Origin: an uncultured Altererythrobacter sp.
GTDB lineage: Bacteria > Pseudomonadota > Alphaproteobacteria > Sphingomonadales > Sphingomonadaceae
NCBI GenBank assembly: GCA_937950385.1
Contig: CALFEA010000196.1
Coordinates: forward strand, 1-8,715
Length of the DNA: 8,715 nt
Direction of reading: 5' to 3'
Positions 1 to 6,613 of this stretch are shown in pieces. The notes beneath the pieces were generated by a model that searched no databases, had not been told where the DNA came from, and saw nothing but the letters and a program-made list of their open reading frames with translations. How positions within the stretch are numbered: the stretch's first letter is position 1; the number at the start of each line of letters is the position of its first letter. The position numbers and the translations under genes are program-made.

Positions 1-385
1 CCTCCGCCCAGCTGAGATAGATGGCGCGCGAACCGATCTGGCCGCCTGCTTCGCTATCCAAAAAGGCTACATCTCCAAGCCCGCCTTGGCGGCCAAAATC
101 TACCGTTGGAGCGCCTGCAATCGCGGTCTTTTGGCGCGAATTGGTATCGTAAAGGAACAGGCCGCCTGCTTTTTCGGTCACGACCATCTTGTCCGTGCCT
201 GGAACAAAGGCAGCCGCCCAACCTTTGTCGAATGTGCCATGTTCTTCGGTGGTGAATGCAACCGGTTCGGCGCTGTTATCTTGCGCATTGCCTGCCGCGG
301 TGTCCACATCATTGGCCGTACTGCAACTTGCGAGAGCCAGCGCGGCGGGGGATAGAAGAGACGCAATTTTGAGAGAATATGTCAT
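1..385 (-). CDS. PQQ-dependent sugar dehydrogenase lipoprotein, N-terminal part (runs off left edge)
   Basis: Reading the minus strand from the ATG at 385-383 gives 128 codons without a stop up to the window edge, so the gene is cut off at its 3' end. It starts with a lipoprotein signal peptide: one Lys at residue 6, a hydrophobic stretch, and a lipobox L-A-S-C with Cys21. A low-complexity Asn/Asp/Ala linker follows to about residue 42. Residues 55-128 look like the first blade of the glucose/sorbosone dehydrogenase (GSDH, soluble aldose dehydrogenase) beta-propeller: GWAAAFVPGTDKMVVTEKAG, then GRQGGLGDVAF and AIYLSWAE, matching the family pattern of a 'laFLPDG.mLVTE' strand followed by 'GQGGLLDV' and 'YLSYAE'. 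Such enzymes oxidise aldoses in the periplasm with PQQ. The PQQ- and calcium-binding residues and active-site His lie mostly outside the window, so activity cannot be judged. A GGGAG 11 nt before the ATG may be the ribosome binding site. The start overlaps the rnhB start on the other strand. Confidence 0.85.
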   Translation of the reverse strand, partial: MTYSLKIASLLSPAALALASCSTANDVDTAAGNAQDNSAEPVAFTTEEHGTFDKGWAAAFVPGTDKMVVTEKAGGLFLYDTNSRQKTAIAGAPTVDFGRQGGLGDVAFLDSEAGGQIGSRAIYLSWAE

Positions 386-1007
386 GCTATTTGGGGCTCC
401 CAGCGCATTAATTGGTTTGGCGAATTTCACCATTGGGGTTGATGAGGCGGGTCGCGGCCCGCTTGCTGGACCAGTTGTGGCGGCAGCTGTTGTGCTTGGC
501 AATAGTGTACCGCAGGGTCTTGCAGATTCCAAAGTGCTTTCGGCGAAAAAACGTGCCGTGCTGGAGGGGCAAATCCATGAAACTTGCGCTTGGGCGGTTG
601 GGATTATCGAGCCCAGTCACATTGATGAAATCAATATCTTGGCGGCCACTATGGAGGCTATGTGTCAGGCAGTTGCTCGATTGTGCGAAGGCTTGGACGC
701 TGACCCGCAAGAGATTTTGATCGATGGCAATATAACACCGCATGGCCGCGCAAAGCACTGGCGCTGGCCAGCAAGGGCGATTGTTGGCGGGGACGGGATC
801 GAGCCATGTATTTCTGCCGCCTCCATCATCGCAAAGGAATACCGCGACCGCATTATGATCGCGGCGGCAATGGATTATCCTGAGTATGGCTGGGAGAGCA
901 ACAAAGGCTATGGTTCAAAGCATCATATAGAGGCTTTGCGCAAATACGGCCCGACCCCGCTGCACCGCCATAGTTTTGCCCCCGTTGCGCAGGCTGCGCT
1001 TTTGTAA
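384..1007 (+). CDS. rnhB: Ribonuclease HII
   Basis: RNase HII, 207 aa, a usual size for the family. It cuts the RNA strand of RNA-DNA hybrids and single ribonucleotides embedded in DNA in the cytoplasm. All four metal-binding acidic residues are visible: D20 and E21 in GVDEAGRGPLAG, D114 in ILIDGN, and D137 in VGGDG. The family motifs LADSK (46-50), INILAATMEAM (83-93), SAASIIAKEYRD (144-155) and GYGSKHH are intact, as is the closing HRHSF segment. I chose the ATG at 384. The reading frame is open further upstream, but that sequence is the antisense of the sugar dehydrogenase signal peptide and carries no family homology. A GAGAGA at 371-376 lies 7 nt before the ATG. A TTG at 417 would shorten the protein to start just before the catalytic motif and cannot be excluded. 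The gene sits upstream of ccrM, as is common in Alphaproteobacteria, but is separated from it here by an antiporter gene. Confidence 0.95.
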   Translation: MLFGAPSALIGLANFTIGVDEAGRGPLAGPVVAAAVVLGNSVPQGLADSKVLSAKKRAVLEGQIHETCAWAVGIIEPSHIDEINILAATMEAMCQAVARLCEGLDADPQEILIDGNITPHGRAKHWRWPARAIVGGDGIEPCISAASIIAKEYRDRIMIAAAMDYPEYGWESNKGYGSKHHIEALRKYGPTPLHRHSFAPVAQAALL

Positions 1008-1052
1008 ATCTACGAGCTATCCAAGGCGAAAAACTTGTTCTAAACGCGCGCC

Positions 1053-1976
1053 ATGACTGAAACTGTTTTGATGATCTTAGGCGGGCTAATCGGGCTCGCA
1101 GTTGGCGGCGAGTTGCTGGTGCGCGGGGCTGTGGGCATTGCGCAAAAACTTGGTGTTTCAAATTTGTTCACCGGCCTAGTTATTGTCGGCTTTGCCACAA
1201 GCATGCCTGAAATGGTGGCAAGCGTGCAGGCTGCTTTAGAAGGCTCACCGGGGATTGCATGGGGCAACATCGTTGGGTCAAACCTTGCCAATACGCTGCT
1301 GATATTGGGCGCCACCGCTTTGATTGCGCCGATTGCGATCACTGGTGGAGGGCGCCGTGATGCGGTTGTGGCATTGATTGCGACATTGCTTTTGACAGGT
1401 ATCGCCTATTCCCAGTTGGGCAGTGTCGGCATTGGAGCCGGTTTGTTGATCGCAATCGTTCTCTACATCGTTTGGCGCTACAAAAACCCAGGCGCTGCGC
1501 AGGAAGAGGATGAAGAGGAAGACGCTCCGCAAAACACTTTGGTTGCCGGCGCATTGTTCGCTGGCGGCTTGGCGGTACTTGTGTTTGCCGGCCAAATTCT
1601 TGTCACAGGCGCGATTGAAATGGCGACAGTGCTGGGTGTCAGTGAAACTGTGATTGGGATCACCGTTGTGGCATTGGGGACCAGCCTGCCAGAACTGGCC
1701 GCGTCGATTGCTGCTGCATTGCGAGGTAAGCCGGGTCTGGCGATCGGCAATGTGGTCGGCTCCAATATTTACAACATATTCCTGATCGGCGGTGTGACGA
1801 TGAGCATTGCGCCGCTTGCTTTGCCACAAAATTTGTTGGGCGCGCAATTGGGCTTGCTGGTCGCAAGCGCAATCGCTCTACTAGCGCTTTTGTGGTTCGC
1901 CAAAAGGATTGGGCGCGCGCTTGGTATGCTGCTCCTGGCGGCATTTGTCGGCAATGTTGTGTTCGTTTTTGCCTGA
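1053..1976 (+). CDS. Calcium/sodium antiporter, CaCA family (YrbG-like)
   Basis: Inner-membrane cation exchanger, 307 aa, the usual length for bacterial CaCA proteins such as YrbG and NCX_Mj. The two inverted alpha repeats are clear. Alpha-1 runs from about residue 46 to 86, with GFATSMPEM (E53) and GNIVGSN (71-77). Alpha-2 runs from about 208 to 247, with ALGTSLPEL (E214) and GNVVGSN (232-238). The two Glu residues and the Asn/Ser residues form the ion site in characterised members. Most of the chain is hydrophobic, fitting about ten membrane helices. The halves are joined by a hydrophilic loop (142-161) with an acidic run EEDEEED, a candidate cation-sensing or regulatory loop. Known members exchange Ca2+ against Na+; exact ions cannot be read from sequence. 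No good ribosome binding site precedes the ATG (AAGG at 1023-1026 is too far), so translation may be leaderless or weak. It lies 45 nt after rnhB and could be co-transcribed with it. Confidence 0.93.
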   Translation: MTETVLMILGGLIGLAVGGELLVRGAVGIAQKLGVSNLFTGLVIVGFATSMPEMVASVQAALEGSPGIAWGNIVGSNLANTLLILGATALIAPIAITGGGRRDAVVALIATLLLTGIAYSQLGSVGIGAGLLIAIVLYIVWRYKNPGAAQEEDEEEDAPQNTLVAGALFAGGLAVLVFAGQILVTGAIEMATVLGVSETVIGITVVALGTSLPELAASIAAALRGKPGLAIGNVVGSNIYNIFLIGGVTMSIAPLALPQNLLGAQLGLLVASAIALLALLWFAKRIGRALGMLLLAAFVGNVVFVFA

Positions 1977-2018
1977 AGCTCTGCTTGAATTTCGACCTAA
2001 GGACAGTCTTGAGGCGTG

Positions 2019-2087
2019 TGAGTCCTGCGGGCCACACCCCCACATAGCGGTTGCATAAAGCTGCGAGGACTCAACATCTTGTGGGGG
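2019..2087 (+). repeat. Two interleaved 8-bp inverted repeats (pseudoknot order)
   Basis: Arm A TGAGTCCT (2019-2026) is the exact reverse complement of A' AGGACTCA (2066-2073). Arm B CCCCCACA (2037-2044) is the exact reverse complement of B' TGTGGGGG (2080-2087). The order A-B-A'-B' is that of an H-type pseudoknot if transcribed. Stem A can extend inward by four pairs (GCGG 2027-2030 with CTGC 2061-2064) past one bulged G. Both arms of stem A contain a GANTC site. GGACTC at 2086-2091, followed by TTTT, could pair with 2020-2025 instead, competing with stem B. Whether it works as RNA or as DNA symmetry is not known. Confidence 0.6.
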
Positions 2088-2181
2088 ACTCTTTTCGTTC
2101 TCCCCAAAGTCTGGGGTAATAACGCCGCGTTAACCATAATCTGCGATCAATTAAGCCTTGACGGTTTGCCCCAATGGACTC
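2020..2181. promoter_or_regulatory. Cluster of four GANTC methylation sites
   Basis: GANTC is the recognition sequence of CcrM, the product of the gene just downstream. Sites are GAGTC 2020-2024, GACTC 2068-2072, GACTC 2087-2091 and GACTC 2177-2181. By eye I found only four others in the window (525, 2644, 4285, 7956), each alone inside a gene. All four clustered sites have the extended form GGACTC when read on one strand or the other, and three are GGACTCA. In Caulobacter the methylation state of GANTC sites in promoters tunes transcription, with GcrA reading methylated sites, so autoregulation of ccrM is a reasonable inference here. Confidence 0.8.
2130..2140 (+). promoter_or_regulatory. 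CtrA-type half site overlapping a possible -10 box
   Basis: TTAACCAT (2130-2137) matches the CtrA half-site form described in Alphaproteobacteria, and CATAAT (2135-2140) overlaps it as a candidate -10. A second weak match, TTAA-N7-ATAA (2203-2217), differs by one base from the CtrA full site TTAA-N7-TTAA and overlaps the ccrM ribosome binding site. Short motifs like these arise by chance; the support is mainly that ccrM is a classical CtrA target in Caulobacter. Confidence 0.4.
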
Positions 2182-2185
2182 ACCC

Positions 2186-2194
2186 TGTGGATAA
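2186..2194 (-). promoter_or_regulatory. Perfect DnaA box
   Basis: TGTGGATAA on the plus strand is TTATCCACA on the minus strand, the consensus high-affinity DnaA box. It lies 33 bp before the ccrM ATG. Only one perfect box is present and the region is not strikingly AT-rich, so a promoter site is more likely than a replication origin. Confidence 0.6.
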
Positions 2195-2206
2195 GTCTGG
2201 GGTTAA

Positions 2207-3400
<1,194 letters not shown>

Positions 3401-3468
3401 TCGCCGCACTTTAGAAACGGCCCACCGGCTTTTGCCCTAGGCGGCGCAATTCCTGCACAAAATCACAA

Positions 3469-3526
3469 TCTCACGTTCATCTGCGCCGTCACATTTGCTG
3501 TGGCGGGGGCGCAAACCAACGTGAGG
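3469..3526 (+). promoter_or_regulatory. Leader hairpin that can sequester the ribosome binding site
   Basis: The leader of the following gene has three nested stems. Outer: CTCACGTT (3470-3477) with AACGTGAG (3518-3525), plus a T-G pair 3469/3526. Middle: TGCGCC (3482-3487) with GGCGCA (3508-3513). Inner: GTCACA (3488-3493) with TGTGGC (3499-3504), one wobble, loop TTTGC. A 4x4 internal loop and a GGG bulge separate them. The Shine-Dalgarno GAGG (3523-3526) is wholly inside the outer stem, 5 nt before the ATG at 3532. This is the architecture expected of an RNA thermometer or another translational switch; function is inferred from pairing only. Confidence 0.55.
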
Positions 3527-3531
3527 ATATC

Positions 3532-4338
3532 ATGAAAAATTCCCCTATTACTCCTGCAAACTTTGCTGCGACATTGGCTTTGATGACGGCGCTAATTGCA
3601 GCGCCTGCAGTGGCTCAGTCAGAAACCAAATCCGGGCCATATATCGGTGTCAGCGGCGGTATCGCTTTGCCAGGTGACAGCAGCAATTCCGGCGAGTTTG
3701 ACGCCGATGTTGCCGCCACGGCCGACTTTGACGCTATCCCTGCTGGCACAGAACTTGGCTGGGAAACGGAAAACGACAATGGCTTCGCGCTCAGCGGGCA
3801 ATTTGGGTACGCCTTTGAAAACGGCTTTCGGGTCGAATTGGAAGGTGCATATAGCGAATATGACGCCGACACGCATACGGGCTTAACCGTTGGCGGGGCA
3901 GACATTGATGGCGCTGATGTAGCCGTTTTGACGCGGGGCGCAGCAGATGCTGCGAACCCAACTGTCGGTGCAGTGATTGCTGATGGCCAAGGCGGTGTGA
4001 AAAACTTCGGCCTGTTCGGGAACGTGTTTTACGACATTGAGACAGGCAGCGCCATCAAGCCCTATGTTGGGGCAGGCCTCGGCTATCAATGGACCGAGGT
4101 AAATTACAGCCCATCGGGCGTGGATGTTGGCGACGATGATGATGGCGTGTTCGCCTATCAGCTAATGGCCGGCGCCAGCGCGCAAATTTCTGAGCGTGCA
4201 GAGCTGTTTGGCCAATACACTTACCGTGCCAATGCAGAAGATGCAGATATTCCGCTGAATTTGCTGCCCGCAACATTGGGCGTGGAATCTGATCAATCGA
4301 TTGTCTCGGCGGGTATTCGCTTCCGCTTTGGCGGCTAA
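3532..4338 (+). CDS. Outer-membrane beta-barrel protein (OMP_b-brl / OmpA-like porin family)
   Basis: Secreted 268-aa protein with a Sec signal peptide (hydrophobic 11-27, cleavage after A-V-A at residue 28), leaving a mature protein of about 240 aa. The mature part begins GPYIGVSGGIALPGD, the typical first strand of small eight-stranded barrels. It continues with alternating hydrophobic/polar strands such as GFALSGQFGYAF, FRVELEGAYSEY, NFGLFGNVFYDI, IKPYVGAGLGYQW, AYQLMAGASAQI and AELFGQYTYRA, and ends SIVSAGIRFRFGG, an aromatic-rich last strand near the C-terminus as used for Bam-dependent insertion. Loops are acidic, with a D-rich VGDDDDG before a strand and long Asp/Ala loops, as expected for surface loops of an aquatic bacterium. 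The exact role (adhesion, stability, transport) cannot be read. A good GAGG lies 5 nt before the ATG. A strong terminator follows, so it is probably transcribed alone. The protein at 5728-6507 has a similar plan and may be a distant paralogue. Confidence 0.85.
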   Translation: MKNSPITPANFAATLALMTALIAAPAVAQSETKSGPYIGVSGGIALPGDSSNSGEFDADVAATADFDAIPAGTELGWETENDNGFALSGQFGYAFENGFRVELEGAYSEYDADTHTGLTVGGADIDGADVAVLTRGAADAANPTVGAVIADGQGGVKNFGLFGNVFYDIETGSAIKPYVGAGLGYQWTEVNYSPSGVDVGDDDDGVFAYQLMAGASAQISERAELFGQYTYRANAEDADIPLNLLPATLGVESDQSIVSAGIRFRFGG

Positions 4339-4357
4339 TTTTGGTGCATATGGACGA

Positions 4358-4387
4358 GGGGCTGCGTACAATGCGCGGCCCCTTTTT
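4358..4387 (+). terminator. Rho-independent terminator after the first beta-barrel gene
   Basis: An 11-bp stem, GGGGCTGCGTA (4358-4368) with TGCGCGGCCCC (4372-4382), includes two G-T wobbles, has a CAA loop, and is followed by TTTTTCTT (4383-4390). It starts 20 nt after the stop at 4338. Confidence 0.93.
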
Positions 4388-4478
4388 CTTTATCTCTGCC
4401 GCACCACATGACCGCATCTGAGGATTACGCGCTGATGCCAGTATCGCGCTTGCCTTGAGATAGGCTAAGCACGCGTGC

Positions 4479-5591
4479 ATGCAAGAGAACATCTACATCC
4501 AGCCCACCGGTTTTGCCGCGAGCCCTCAAAGCGAAAGCGGCGGCGCCATTCGGCTCGCAGGAAGCATGGTTTACGCCTCTAGGTTTGCCGTGATCCGCAC
4601 GCAAAATAGCAAGGTGATTGCGCGGGATCTATGCCTCGTCTCCGATTTAGAAGGGGTCATCTCTTCGCTTCCCGCTGAGCTAAAACTGGACGCAGAGGCG
4701 CAGTGGGCAAACCTTCAAACCGAGCATGTGCCATTGCAATTGGGCGAGCGGACCATCCGCCTCGATCAACCGCAAATAATGGGCATTCTCAATGTGACGC
4801 CGGATAGTTTTTCCGATAGCGGCGAGTTTTTGGAAAAGCCGGAACATGGCCGCGCACATGCTTCTGCAATGCTAGAAGCAGGCGCTGCGATTATCGATGT
4901 CGGCGGGGAAAGCACTCGGCCCGGAGCGGCGGCAACATGGGAAGGCGACGAGCTTGAACGCGTCATCCCAGCGGTGGAATATTGCGCGGCAATGGGCGCA
5001 GCCATCAGTGTCGACACACGGCGTGCGAGCGTTTTGGAAGCGGCGATCAAAGCAGGCGCACATGTCGCCAATGATGTCTCCGCCATGCGCTATGATCCGC
5101 GCAGCCAGGCGGTTGCGGCAGCTACAAATTGCCCTGTGATCTTGATGCATGCGCCGGGAACTGGCGATGATTTGCACGAGGGCGGAACCTATTCCAACGT
5201 GGTTTTCGATGTGTTCGACGCTTTGCGCCAATACCGTGATGACGCCGTGGCTGCAGGTATCGCGAGGGAACGAATTGTCCTCGATCCCGGTATCGGTTTC
5301 GGCAAAAGCTTGGCGGAGAATTTGACGATCCTCAATGCCTTGCCGCTTTATCATGCTTTGGGTCAGCCGCTGCTTTTGGGCGTTAGCCGCAAGCGGATGA
5401 TTGGCGCGCTTTCGCATGAGGCCGCCGCGCATGAGCGCAAGGGGGGCAGTGTTGCACTTGCGACAATGGGAATGAATGCGGGCGTACATATGCTGCGCGT
5501 GCACGATGTTCCTGAGACGGTGCAGGCGCGTAATGTATGGCGCGGGCTTCGCGATGCAGCATTGACCGATTTATCCGATCTCATTGAGTGA
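4479..5591 (+). CDS. folP: Dihydropteroate synthase with N-terminal extension
   Basis: Folate-pathway enzyme joining 6-hydroxymethyl-dihydropterin pyrophosphate to p-aminobenzoate; cytoplasmic. At 370 aa it is about 90 residues longer than typical FolP (around 280). The TIM-barrel part starts near residue 99 with all landmarks: QIMGILNVTPDSFSDSG (99-115), GGESTRPGA (142-150), SVDTRR (177-182), ANDVSAM (197-203), LDPGIGFGK (268-276), GVSRKRMIG (301-309) and a closing RVHDV (340-344). The pABA-loop segment reads LMHAPGTGDDL rather than the common LMHMxG form. Residues 1-98 match no domain I can name; I recall similar extensions in sphingomonad FolP, which supports the ATG at 4479 over an internal start. 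No clear ribosome binding site is present (TAGG 4461-4464 is 14 nt away), so leaderless translation is possible. It sits alone between two outer-membrane protein genes and has no folate-pathway neighbour here. Confidence 0.95.
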   Translation: MQENIYIQPTGFAASPQSESGGAIRLAGSMVYASRFAVIRTQNSKVIARDLCLVSDLEGVISSLPAELKLDAEAQWANLQTEHVPLQLGERTIRLDQPQIMGILNVTPDSFSDSGEFLEKPEHGRAHASAMLEAGAAIIDVGGESTRPGAAATWEGDELERVIPAVEYCAAMGAAISVDTRRASVLEAAIKAGAHVANDVSAMRYDPRSQAVAAATNCPVILMHAPGTGDDLHEGGTYSNVVFDVFDALRQYRDDAVAAGIARERIVLDPGIGFGKSLAENLTILNALPLYHALGQPLLLGVSRKRMIGALSHEAAAHERKGGSVALATMGMNAGVHMLRVHDVPETVQARNVWRGLRDAALTDLSDLIE

Positions 5592-5636
5592 ATTAATCGC
5601 TCAAGCCAATTGAATATTGATCGTAACCAAACGCCT

Positions 5637-5725
5637 TAGGGGCGCGAACTTGCCGATGAACCTAGCTGAGAAATGGTGCGCCCCCTGCATCATTCAGCAT
5701 AGGCCTCACAACAAGGATCCCCCTA
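5637..5725 (+). repeat. Leader inverted repeats with competing partners
   Basis: GGGGCGC (5639-5645) pairs perfectly with GCGCCCC (5678-5684) across a 32-nt loop. TAGGGG (5637-5642) can instead pair with CCCCTA (5720-5725), which lies between the ribosome binding site and the start of the next gene. There is no T-tract, so this is not a convincing terminator for folP. It may be a structured leader. Confidence 0.35.
5713..5717 (+). promoter_or_regulatory. Ribosome binding site deciding the second beta-barrel start
   Basis: AAGGA lies 10 nt before the ATG at 5728. This rules against an in-frame TTG at 5617, which would put 37 polar residues in front of a complete signal peptide. Confidence 0.75.
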
Positions 5726-5727
5726 TT

Positions 5728-6507
5728 ATGCGTACCCCCCCAACTTCTTTCATTTCACTTCTTTTGACCGCCGGCATTGCTGCGGCCGTCCCGGCCGCAG
5801 CCTTCGCGCAAGACAATAATTACGACTTCACCCCCGAAGGCGGCGTTTATATTTCGATTAAGAGCGGTATTACATCGCCTAGTGATGAAACCTTCTCTGG
5901 CACGCAGGCCCCCGCTGCTGGTTCGCCCGGTGTCCAAGGCGCTCCTGCCAATGTCGCGCTGCAATTTGACGAAGAAGCCACCTTCGCAGGCACTATTGGC
6001 TACCGCATTCCAAAGCGGGTTTTCGGCATCATCCAACCCAGCATTGAGGCAGAATATAGCTATGCCCGCAATGACATATCTGGCGGTGCGCTTAATGGCG
6101 GCAACCAAACCTTTGGCGGTGATGTTGATGTAAACACTTTCACCATCGGTTACCGTTCAGAATTTCACTGGGCTGAAGATCAAAAAGTCATTCCGTTCAC
6201 AGGCGGTGCGATTGGTATTGCCGACGTTGACAGCAATGTTGTCTATTTCCCTAACAATGGCGTGGCCAATGCGCCTACTTTTGGTCTGTCAGGCAGTGAC
6301 ACAGGCTTTGTATTGCAGAGCAACCTTGGTGTGACGGTTCCGCTGGCTGATAAGATTGAGCTGGACCTGAGCGGGCGCTATCAACGCGTAACTGGCGTCG
6401 ATCTGGAGCGTCGGTTTATTGCGGGCGGAAATGATGCATTTAATGCCGATGTTTCAGGCCGCCTTGAGACAGTATCCGGCTTTCTGGGCCTGCGTTACCG
6501 TTTCTAA
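5728..6507 (+). CDS. Outer-membrane beta-barrel protein (OMP_b-brl family)
   Basis: Secreted 259-aa protein. The signal peptide spans residues 1-27 with cleavage after A-F-A (AFA-QD). The mature protein begins with GGVYISIKSGITSPSDE, close in plan to GPYIGVSGGIALPGD of the protein at 3532-4338. Later strands include TFAGTIGYRI, QPSIEAEYSYA, NTFTIGYRSEF, VIPFTGGAIGIAD, GFVLQSNLGVTV and KIELDLSGRYQRV, ending GFLGLRYRF. The C-terminal Phe after alternating aromatic and basic residues is the classical outer-membrane barrel signature. Loops are Asn/Gly-rich. No ligand or role can be assigned. The gene is bounded by its own leader and by a long-stem terminator, so it is likely monocistronic. Confidence 0.85.
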   Translation: MRTPPTSFISLLLTAGIAAAVPAAAFAQDNNYDFTPEGGVYISIKSGITSPSDETFSGTQAPAAGSPGVQGAPANVALQFDEEATFAGTIGYRIPKRVFGIIQPSIEAEYSYARNDISGGALNGGNQTFGGDVDVNTFTIGYRSEFHWAEDQKVIPFTGGAIGIADVDSNVVYFPNNGVANAPTFGLSGSDTGFVLQSNLGVTVPLADKIELDLSGRYQRVTGVDLERRFIAGGNDAFNADVSGRLETVSGFLGLRYRF

Positions 6508-6531
6508 ATAGACCACCAAATCCTACGCTTC

Positions 6532-6575
6532 AAAAGGCGTGTGTCTGGGCTTAACAACCCAGATGCGCGCCTTTT
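6532..6575. terminator. Long-stem intrinsic terminator after the second beta-barrel gene
   Basis: An 18-bp stem pairs 6532-6549 (AAAAGGCG, TGTG, TCTGGG) with 6558-6575 (CCCAGA, TGCG, CGCCTTTT), including three G-T wobbles, around an 8-nt loop CTTAACAA. The right arm ends in TTTT, and the left arm starts with AAAA, so it could also stop minus-strand transcription. It begins 25 nt after the stop at 6507. Confidence 0.88.
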
Positions 6576-6613
6576 GCGATAGAGCGGCGCGGCAAACAAG
6601 CATCATTCGGGCG

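Larger units (their letters stand above)
2107..2203 (+). repeat. 11-bp direct repeat AAGTCTGGGGT
   Basis: AAGTCTGGGGT occurs at 2107-2117 and again at 2193-2203, each followed by an A/T-rich stretch (AATAA and TAATC). The second copy overlaps the last two bases of the DnaA box. The first copy is preceded by CCCCA and can form a small hairpin (2102-2106 with 2112-2116). It may be a regulator-binding site; no known motif is recognised. Confidence 0.5.

Noticed and set aside
189..383. Upstream extension of the rnhB reading frame
   Set aside because: The frame is open but lies antisense to the lipoprotein signal peptide and linker of the sugar dehydrogenase, has no RNase HII homology, and lacks a ribosome binding site.
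1278..1847. Long minus-strand reading frame inside the antiporter gene
   Set aside because: It is the antisense shadow of a clear CaCA gene; its product is rich in Gln, His and Arg with no family motif. The same holds for the minus-strand frames within ccrM, folP and the PhoD-like gene.
3402..3446. Terminator after ccrM
   Set aside because: CGCCGC (3402-3407) and GCGGCG (3441-3446) pair, and a small CGG/CCG stem precedes TTTT, but the stems are short and the T-tract is not placed after the strong one.
4435..4458. Seven-codon leader peptide before folP
   Set aside because: An ATG with GAGG 11 nt upstream reads only seven codons to a stop, has no run of regulatory codons, and no attenuator follows it.
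5617..5727. Longer start for the second beta-barrel protein
   Set aside because: It would place a polar Cys- and Lys-containing stretch before a complete signal peptide; the ATG at 5728 has a proper AAGGA site.
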